Shown here: positions 56,618-64,000 of the stretch, one piece after another
Layout: each line of letters starts with the position of its first letter
Position numbering within the stretch: position 1 is the stretch's first letter
Source: Eublepharis macularius
Taxonomy: Eukaryota > Chordata > Lepidosauria > Squamata > Eublepharidae
Assembly: GCF_028583425.1 (NCBI RefSeq)
Contig: NC_072799.1
Span: 89,390,217-89,454,216 of the forward strand
DNA length: 64,000 nucleotides
Direction of reading: 5' to 3'
The notes under the pieces: generated by a model
Seen by the model: the letters and a program-made list of their open reading frames with translations, nothing else
Told to the model about the DNA's origin: nothing
Database searches by the model: none
Translations under genes and position numbers: made by a program

Positions 56618-56755
56618 GGGGAAAAGAGCAAGAGTCCAGTAGCACCTATAAGACTAACAAAATTAGTGGTAGGGAATTAGTGGTAGGGTATACCCTACTG
56701 GACTCTTGCTCTTTTCCACTGCTACAGACAGACTAACACGGCTACCCATCTTGAT
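56618..56755. repeat. short foldback repeat
   Basis: 'aagagcaagagtccagtagc' and its complement 'actggactcttgctctttt' enclose a short centre with 'attagtggtaggg' twice. Same family as 7370. Confidence 0.6.
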
Positions 56756-56956
56756 TTATAATTCCAGTTTGGCTTTATTAACTTGCTATCCAGCCATACT
56801 TCCAAATTCCCCCATGAACTTTTTTTGTATACATTTTAGGTTTTCTTTACAGGTTGTGAATAAATAGAACAAACTTGTATTGATTTCACATTGTTTTAAT
56901 AATGAAAGTATTCAAATCAGACTTCATTGCAATAACCAGCATTAGAAGCTGATTAA

Positions 56957-57043
56957 CAGTGCAGTCCTAAGCTGAGTTACATCCTTCTAAGCCCATTTAT
57001 TTCAATGAATTTAGAAAATATAACAGTGTTTAGGAGTGAACTG
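56957..57043. repeat. short palindromic MITE
   Basis: Starts cagtgcagtcctaagctgag. The right end 'tttaggagtgaactg' is worn. Confidence 0.55.
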
Positions 57044-57125
57044 TAAGAGCCTCGGGAGAAAGATTAAAATTGTACATAACGTTTCACAGTAGTTGAGAAA
57101 TTCTTTTACTTTGATTTCTCTGTAG

Positions 57126-58720
57126 CAGTATTTCCTAACCTTTTGGGTATGGTGATCCTAAGTCCAAATGTACCTAGTATGGTGACCCATCCGCAGCTGG
57201 GTCAAGAGATTAAGGAGGAGTGTGGGGGGCACCAGGTTGAGGTGGTGTGGGAACATGGCAGGTGATGGCAAAGAGGTGGGTGGCAAGTGGCTCCCATAGC
57301 AGGCAGAGAGGGCGATTAGGAAGTGCAGGGGGCTGGGCAAGAGGTTGGGCTACTGAAGAAGCAGTGCCAAGACACAACCTCTTTCTCATACACACACCGC
57401 TTTCTCTCCTCCTCTAGCTTCTCCATGCACTGAACAGCTCCACCTACTCTTCAGCCTCCCCTTGTTAAAAGGAACCCCATTCCCTAATGTGTGTTGTTTG
57501 CTCCAACTCCATCTTGGCTAAATTCATTTTGGCAGCCATATTAGGAGCTAGAAATGCCATGCATTGGAGAAGATAAGGCCAAGGCCTAATGATGAGTGGC
57601 CATAACTTTGGGCAGGAGATTGATTCACTGATGGGACATCAGCATGCCTACCACAGGGGCTTGCACCCACCTAGATCTATTAATGTAATCTCATCTGCAA
57701 GGGCAAGTCTTCCTGAGCACAAACTCTGATGACTATCAAGCAGCCAGATGGGCTTGCTTACTTGTATTTTCCCTGCCTGAATGTCTCCTATCAACCTGCT
57801 ACAGGCGCGGGCGAAGCCTCCACCCTGCCAGCCCTTTTTGTCAGCTCTGCCTAGGGGCAATCTCCTTTTGTTGCCTTTCTGGAAAATCCCTAGCTCATTC
57901 AAATTCAAGAAATGTGCAGATTCGCACCCAGGGCTCACCCTGAATTCCTGGATGGTACAATTATTTCTTGGATATTCTTTTGTATAGGCTCCTATAACTA
58001 TCACCGTTCTGCCAGCCAAAGACAGACAGCCTAATCCCTAAATTACATGTTCTGCTCCCCTTAATTGGAAAGTGTGTCAATTTTCCAAGCTAGTCTGGCT
58101 GTGGAAGCAGGAAGAGAGTTCCCTCTGACACAGAGCTTAATTCCTCCAAATTGGTTTTTTTCACCCTGTTTTGAGGGTGATCTGAAGAGATTAAAGAAGG
58201 TCTCTCCTTTTTACTGGCTGGTGGGAGAGTTTGGCTTTTGCATGTTTGCAGGAAAAGCAAGTTTAGGATTCCCCAAAAAGATCTTAGGCAAGAATAGGCG
58301 GAGGGTTGACAGATGGGAAAAATATACCTGAAAAGAGCACATGAATACGAAAGAGAAGGAAGGGGGCTGGCTGGAGAGAGCAGATGGGAAACAGAGAATC
58401 TCTTTTCACAGGACTTCTGGCTCATGTTCTTCATGTCTCAGGAGATACGATGTTAGCCAGGAAGCATAGTTTTAAATGACAGAGCCAGTGGAGATCACTC
58501 TGGAGGGGACAGATTCTCTCACACCCCTCTGCTGCCTCTGGCGTGCTGGACGGTTTCCCCTTCCGGAGCCTTTGCCCTGCCACCCTTACTGCTTAAAACT
58601 TTGAATTAACTGAGCCTCGGCTGGGCAAAGGCTCCAGAAGGGGAGATGGCTGGCCTGCAACCCACTTTCAGAGGCTTCACAACCCACTCTGGGTTCTGAC
58701 TCACAGGTTGGGAAACACTG
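57126..58720. mobile_element. hAT-type element, 1.6 kb, with inserted sequence
   Basis: Ends cagtatttcctaacctttt and 'caggttgggaaacactg' are inverted, with a perfect 8-base duplication ctctgtag at 57118-57125 and 58721-58728. An inverted pair 'ccccttccggagcctttgcc' / 'ggcaaaggctccagaagggg' lies at 58,557 and 58,624. No transposase is visible. The part from about 57,470 to 58,450 looks different in composition and may be another inserted repeat. Confidence 0.75.
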
Positions 58721-59010
58721 CTCTGTAGAAGCTGTAGATCCTCAGGATCTAGGACTGCTCTGTAGAGTACATGTCAGTTTTTGTTACTGACAGATTTGTA
58801 TCTGCCAGATTTATTGAGTGTGCTTTAGAGAGTTGCTGTAGCATTCAGTCTCTTGACGTGTTGCAGAATTACCTGGGGGTGCTCAAGTGCAGGATTTTGT
58901 GTGTGGTCCTCAATTCATGTGCAGGTTATTCTTGCTTGGTGCACGTGCCTGCAGATTTCATGGGAGCTCCCTTTGTGTGGTTGTATCTTCAAACGAGTTC
59001 AGCTCTGCGA

Positions 59011-59092
59011 GGATCCTTTGACTTGCCAGTTTGCCCGGTAGGCTCCTTTGACTTGGCAATTTGCCGTAGGCTCCTTTGACTTGGCAATTTGC
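59011..59092. repeat. three direct repeats of ~28 bp
   Basis: Units start ggatcctttgacttgccag (59,011), ggctcctttgacttggcaat (59,041) and the same again (59,069). The surrounding 58,729-59,279 shows no gene or family I recognise. Confidence 0.8.
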
Positions 59093-59279
59093 ATTTCTTT
59101 AAGGTGTGAGAAAGTTCTAGATCTACATTTCAATGAATGGATGTGGGAGATGGAGGAAACTGGGATACTTTTAGCAATTGAGGAGGAACAGATACCAAAC
59201 TTATTCTGGAAGATGCTGGCTTCCAGATAGCTTTAATGCGCAGCCTCTTTCAACCCAGGTTTAAAGGAATCCTTACTTA

Positions 59280-62200
59280 CAGTTAGAGCCAGTGAACGAG
59301 ACATGATTCCATTAGAAGCAAGGTACATCTTTATTGGTCCAGATTTATTCGTAGACTAGCGGTAAATTCATTATGACTGTTGCATCCTTGAGGGAAAGGA
59401 TCCGAACAAAGCGGGGAAGAGGACCATAAAACTTTAACACCTTCACAGGAAGCCTACAATAAACTTCTATATTGGAGGGGGGACTACAATTCCCATGAGT
59501 ACCAATCGTTAAAGGGACAGCACATAGTTCTGACTACACAGATACAAGGCTTTCTAAGCTGTGGTTACAGTACACTCCCCGCCTGGGATCCTATGGATTC
59601 CACCCCAACATGCAAGCTAGTAGAGTATCCTATAAAGTCTAAGCATATATGTCATGCTACACTATTCTCATAACTAGGCAATAAAGGCTAAATATAGCAT
59701 ATAAGCAACAAATGGCATGCAAAGCTTGAGCTTCAGTCTTCGAGATCAGTCTTCCGAACAAGCAGGATCACTTCGGTGACTGGTCTGGTGAAAATCTTCG
59801 GGCCGTCGTGTCTGGCTACATGAACGTCAACCTTGTGGACCAACCCGTCCGCGCTGGGTAGAACTCGATCTATAAGTCCCATGGGCCACGAGATCCTAGG
59901 AGCGTCCTTGTCTTTCAGGAGGACGACATCACCTTCTCGTAGGTTGGGCTCAGACTTCTCCCACTTGCATTGCTTGAACATATCCTTAGAGATGAAGTCT
60001 CCCTGAGGTGCAGGCCAGGCGCCTGTCTTCTGTGTCAGCAAGGTGGCTGGTGTTAAGATGGTAGGGTTCTCAGGATCAGACGATACTGGGACTAAAGGTC
60101 TGGCATTGATGATAGCAGACACCTCTGCCAGGAGGGTAGCCAAGGTCTCATGAGTGAGAGAAGGTTTTCCTGCTAGCATAGAGTCTAATATTCTGTGTGC
60201 AATGTCAATCATGCGCTCCCACACTCCTCCCATATGAGAGGCATGGGGAGGGTTGAAGTTCCATTTACAATTCTGGTCGCTCAGGTAGCTGCTGAGGGTT
60301 GGGTCCAGATCTGTGCTCCCATTGATTCCCAGCTCCTTGCAGGTGCCAATAAAGTTCGTGCCACAGTCAGACCTCAGTAGCTTGACAGGTCCCCGTATGT
60401 CAAGGAATCTTCTGAGGGCATTTATGAAGCTGGAAGCATCCATGGACTCAATCACTTCGATGTGTACGGCTCGGATGCTCAGACATCTCTTGCTGTTGGC
60501 TTGTCCTCCCCTGGTCTTGCGTGTCACTACATTCTAGGGGCCAAATATGTCAAGTCCAACATTAGTGAAAGGGGGCTCAGTGCAGAGTCGATCTGGTGGC
60601 AGGTCGGCCATCTTCTGCTGCTGATGGGGACCTTTGAGCTTCTGGCATTGTATGCAGGTCTGTAGGACTGCAGCGATGCATCTTTTCACTCCCACAATCC
60701 ATAGGCCCGCTGCTCTGATGGCTCTTTCTGTGAAGTGACGTCCTTGATGATGAACCCGCTCGTGGTGGTGGTGCACCAAGAGGACAGTCATGTGATGTCG
60801 AGCTGGAAGAATGATAGGGTTCGCTACTGTTGAGCCTACATCAGCTGCCTTCAAACGCCCTCCTACCCGAAGTAAGCCATCATCATCGAGGTAGGGGTTC
60901 AGCTTAAGTAGCGGACTGTTCTTGGGTATAGGCAACCCTTTCTTGGTGTTTTCGAGTTCTTCTACATAGAACTTGTGTTGTACTCTCTGGAAAATCAGGA
61001 GCTCTGCCCTACGTCGTACTTCTGACGAGGTTGGCTCTGTATTCCAGTGGCGAGCAAAGTGGATGAGGTGTGCCATCCCCAGAACAAGTGGCTTCCATTT
61101 GGAGAATCGTTCGAATCTCTTTGCTTCTAGATGGCGGTCGGTCTCAACTCCCACTTTCATGCAAGTGACTTGAGGCCGAACTTCCTTGTCCTGGTCTGGG
61201 TCTAGGAGCTCGTAGTGTTCCTCCTCATGTTGTACTGGATTGACCGAACGCAGGAGGAAGTCAGGTCCTTTCAGCCAGGAGAACTCAGCCAGCTGTGAGG
61301 CAGGGATAGACCATGTTGCGTGGTCTGCCGGATTCTGATCCGTAGGGACATGTCGCCACTGGCTAGGGCATGTGGATCGTCGAATACGCTCTACTCGGTT
61401 GCTGACATACACATAGAACCGACGACTTTGATTGTGTATGTATCCAAGCACTACTTTGCTGTCTGTGTAAAAGGTAGTGGCATCAAAGGTAAGGTCCATC
61501 TCTCTCTCTATTATCTCTGCAAGCTCCACAGCAAGCACAGCACTGCATAGTTCCAGATGTGGGATGGTGTGTCCCTGTAGCGGGGCTAACTTAGCTTTCC
61601 CCAGGATGAAGCCCATGTGGACTTGGTTCTCCCCGCCAACGACCTGCAGATATGCCACGGCTGCAATCGCTTTCGTGGATGCGTCTGAGAAGACGTGTAG
61701 TTCTCTGCGGGAGGCGGTGGCAGGTGAGACTGATACATAGGTGCGTGGGATCTGGATAGCTTGCAGGCAGTTGAGCAAACCTCTACAGGCCTCCCATTCC
61801 TTTCTTTGGTCAAGGGGAAGAGGCTCATCCCAGTCTTTGGTGCCTAAGCAGAGAGTGCGTAGGAGGTGTTTTCCTTGGATGGTCACTGGTGCAGCAAACC
61901 CCAAGGGATCAAACAAGCTGTTCACTGCTGACAGGACTCCTCGTCGTGTGAACTGTTTCTCTTGGGCTGGTGCTCGGAAGATGAAGGTGTCCTTCTTCAG
62001 GTCCCAACTCAGTCCAAGGCTGCGTTGGAGGAGGGGGGTGTCACCACCCAAGTCTAGATCCTGTAGTCCTTTGGCATGGTCTTCTGGAGCAAATGCTTCC
62101 AACACCTTCGTGCTGTTGGATGCAATTTTGTGCAGCCTAAGATTGGCTGCAACCAGCATTTGTTGTGTTCTCTTTAGCAGGTCCACGGCTTCTTCTGGAG

Positions 62201-63385
62201 TGGGTAAGGACTTCAGTCCATCATCCACATAGAAGTCCCATTCCACAAATTGCCTTGCGTCCAGGCCGTACTTCCCTTCTCCTATGCGTGCAGTTTGATG
62301 CAACCCATAGTTGGCAATTGCTGGGGACGGTCCATTGCCGAACACGTGGACTCGCATGCGATACTCGGTAATCTTCTGGCTATGCAGTTCATCACTGAAC
62401 CATAAGAAGCGTAGGTAGTTGTGGTGATTATCTCTGACGAGGAAGGAATAGAACATCTGCTGGATGTCCGCCATGACAGCTACGGCTTCCTTTCTAAAGC
62501 GGATGAGTACACCAAGTAGGCTGTTGGTCAAGTCCGGTCCAGTTAGGAGGGTCTTATTCAATGAGAATCCTTGAAATTGGGCACTGGAGTCGAAGACCAC
62601 TCTGATCTGGCCGGGCTTTTGGGGATGGTATACCCCGAAGAATGGCAGGTACCAGCATTCTTCTCCCTCTCGCAGTGGAGGTGCAAGTTCTGCATGTTTA
62701 TTCTGCAGCATCTTGTCCATAAATTCCACAAAGTGGGCCTTCCTCTCAGGCTTCCTTGCCAGGATTCTGCGCAAGGTGTTGAGTCGAGATAGGGCTTGTT
62801 CACGGTTGTTGGGCAATCGCTGCCTAGGTGTGTGGAAAGGGAGTGGAGCAATCCAACTTCCAGAGTCGTCTTGCTGAAGTTCCTTTTCCATTAGTTGTAG
62901 GAATTGCTTGTCTTCCATAGATGGGGCGAGCATGTTATCATCTTTGGTTGTTCGGAACACTGTAGTTCCAAGGCCATAGTCCTCTTCCGTTAGTGTGAAG
63001 TGTTCTGGACATGGCTTCAAGTGTGAGGCTCGTCCGTTATCCGTAATGGTTGTGGCGAAGACGCTCATCTGGTTTGGCATCTGTAAGTGATCTACACACA
63101 CATTCCCCACTATTACCCATCCTAGGCCGTACCTCGGGCATGTGGGGTGCCAGGAGGTCCAACAATCACCTTGTGGCAAACTAGCAGATTGGTGGCATCT
63201 ATCCCTAGCAGAAGCAAGATCTGTGCATCTGGATCCAGGGCAGGAAGGTGATCTGCTATTGATTGTAGGTGAGGATGATGGAGCACTACGTCTGGTGTCG
63301 GAATCTGGTCGGAATCATCTGGTATGGCATCGCATTCCAACAGTGGAGGTAGAGAGAACTGGATACTGCCGTCGAGAGATTCAAT
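59280..63385 (-). mobile_element. BEL/Pao retrotransposon fossil
   Basis: On minus, in order: an aspartic-protease region (about 63.38-63.18 kb, …LLLLGIDATNLLV), reverse transcriptase (63.1-61.9 kb, with YVDD near 62.22 kb), RNase H (about 61.8-61.3 kb) and integrase (about 60.9-59.75 kb, with a zinc-finger-like H/C region and the typical 'NPPHASHMGGVWERM'). A ~295-bp LTR follows (59,574 down to about 59,280), preceded by a purine tract and carrying AATAAA. The gag part and the other LTR are absent because the element stops against an L1. It is broken, with about two breaks in pol, but long and little decayed, so fairly young. It lies in the same orientation as CWH43. Confidence 0.9.
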
Positions 63386-64000
63386 TTGGGATTCGGTTTT
63401 GTTTTCGCAGCCATGTCGGACGCTCCTCTCGGCAGGTCCGAGAGGAAGCGGCCGAGCCGCCTGGCCGGGCGGCTGATCTGCAAAGGTTAGCCCTCAGACT
63501 CTCAGGCAGGGAGTCTGAGTCCGGGACGCGGTGGGAAGAGCCCTCTGACAGATCGAGGCAGGGGGTAAATCACCCGTTTGTCCCCATGGAGGCCGGCAGA
63601 CGAGCGCGGCACCTAGTGTGCTGCCGGGCTATGGAAAACAGCAAGGAGCAGGATTAGGCGAAAGCCTGCAAGTAAGCGAATCCCTTCTGTTACTACAAGC
63701 GTATGTGAGGAGTGGTGGGGTCTGAAGGTTAGAAGACTCGGATTTTTCCCCCCTCATAGAGTCTCAGAAGATTGGCGGTTCCCCCCCCCCTAAAATGGCA
63801 GCAAAAAAGCAGAGTCCTTCTCTTGGCAAGTCAGTTACGGCGGCCTTGCAGAGGGGCGAGACGCTTGAGGAACTGGTTAAAAGAGCGGTTATGGAAGCCA
63901 TAAAACCCTTTGTTGACAAGCTGAATGAAACAGATCAAAGGGTGGGCTTAATTGAAAGCGATGTGAAAGCCATTAAAGAAGCAGCGGGGGGGGGGGCAGA
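63386..64000 (+). mobile_element. 5' end of a second LINE (L1/Tx1-like), cut by window
   Basis: About 400 bases of GC-rich leader (e.g. 'ggcggctgatctgcaaaggt', 'atggaggccggcagacgagc') join directly to the BEL/Pao protease region, so the LINE appears to have inserted into it or the two were joined by deletion. ORF1 begins at 63,795. C- and G-runs (63,780s and 63,980s) are present. Confidence 0.7.
63795..64000 (+). CDS. LINE ORF1, N-terminal part
   Basis: ATG at 63795 opens MAAKKQSPSLGKSVTAAL, then ETLEELVKRAVMEAIKPF, VDKLNETDQRVGLIESDV and KAIKEAAGGG up to the window edge without a stop. The charged heptad pattern (L/V/I at a and d) predicts a coiled coil, as at the start of L1-type ORF1 proteins. 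A different LINE from the one at 49-54 kb: the N-terminus and leader are unlike it. At least 68 codons. Confidence 0.65.
   Translation, partial: MAAKKQSPSLGKSVTAALQRGETLEELVKRAVMEAIKPFVDKLNETDQRVGLIESDVKAIKEAAGGGA

Overview
This is vertebrate nuclear DNA: two spliced host genes, a CpG-island promoter, and dense interspersed repeats. The mix of repeats (L2-like, CR1 and L1 LINEs, 5S- and tRNA-derived SINEs, many hAT transposons, Penelope-like fragments and a BEL/Pao fossil) points to a non-avian reptile, most likely a squamate. The species cannot be fixed from the sequence alone. Nothing prokaryotic is present.

Both host genes lie on the minus strand. At 8,598-8,622 is the first coding exon of DCUN1D4 (a cullin-neddylation co-E3), reading MHSDAAAV and ending in a GT donor. 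It sits in a CpG island of about 1 kb with four CCAAT boxes; bases 1-8,597 are its first intron. From 56,291 down to 30,169 run nine exons of CWH43 (GPI-anchor lipid remodelling). They encode the last ~348 residues, including the C-terminal endonuclease/exonuclease/phosphatase-like half. All joins keep frame and use GT/AG sites, so the gene looks functional; its 5' half lies beyond the right edge.

The interval between the genes (about 9-30 kb) is dominated by a ~15 kb tandem array (11.84-26.89 kb) of a 47-bp monomer. It holds five copies of one truncated L2-like LINE insertion, carried along by array amplification, and a near-identical 2,952-bp higher-order duplication. In human, from memory of the map, CWH43 and DCUN1D4 are the genes on either side of the chromosome 4 centromere. 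A satellite array with higher-order structure in the orthologous interval is the most striking observation here.

Repeats by region: 1-8 kb holds a Penelope-like GIY-YIG fragment, a SINE, an L2 fragment and small palindromic MITEs. 27-30 kb holds a hAT MITE and a CR1 LINE interrupted by another hAT end. 30-41 kb (CWH43 3' introns) holds split SINEs, a LINE/5S chimeric insertion, and a 3.7-kb hAT with a decayed BED-finger transposase inside an LTR-like fossil. 41-49 kb holds hAT MITEs, a LINE endonuclease fragment, a 5S SINE and two copies of an LTR-like repeat. 49-54 kb holds an L1 with open ORF1 and damaged ORF2. 57-59 kb holds a hAT with perfect target duplication. 59.3-63.4 kb holds a BEL/Pao fossil, and 63.4-64 kb the 5' end of a second L1 running off the window.
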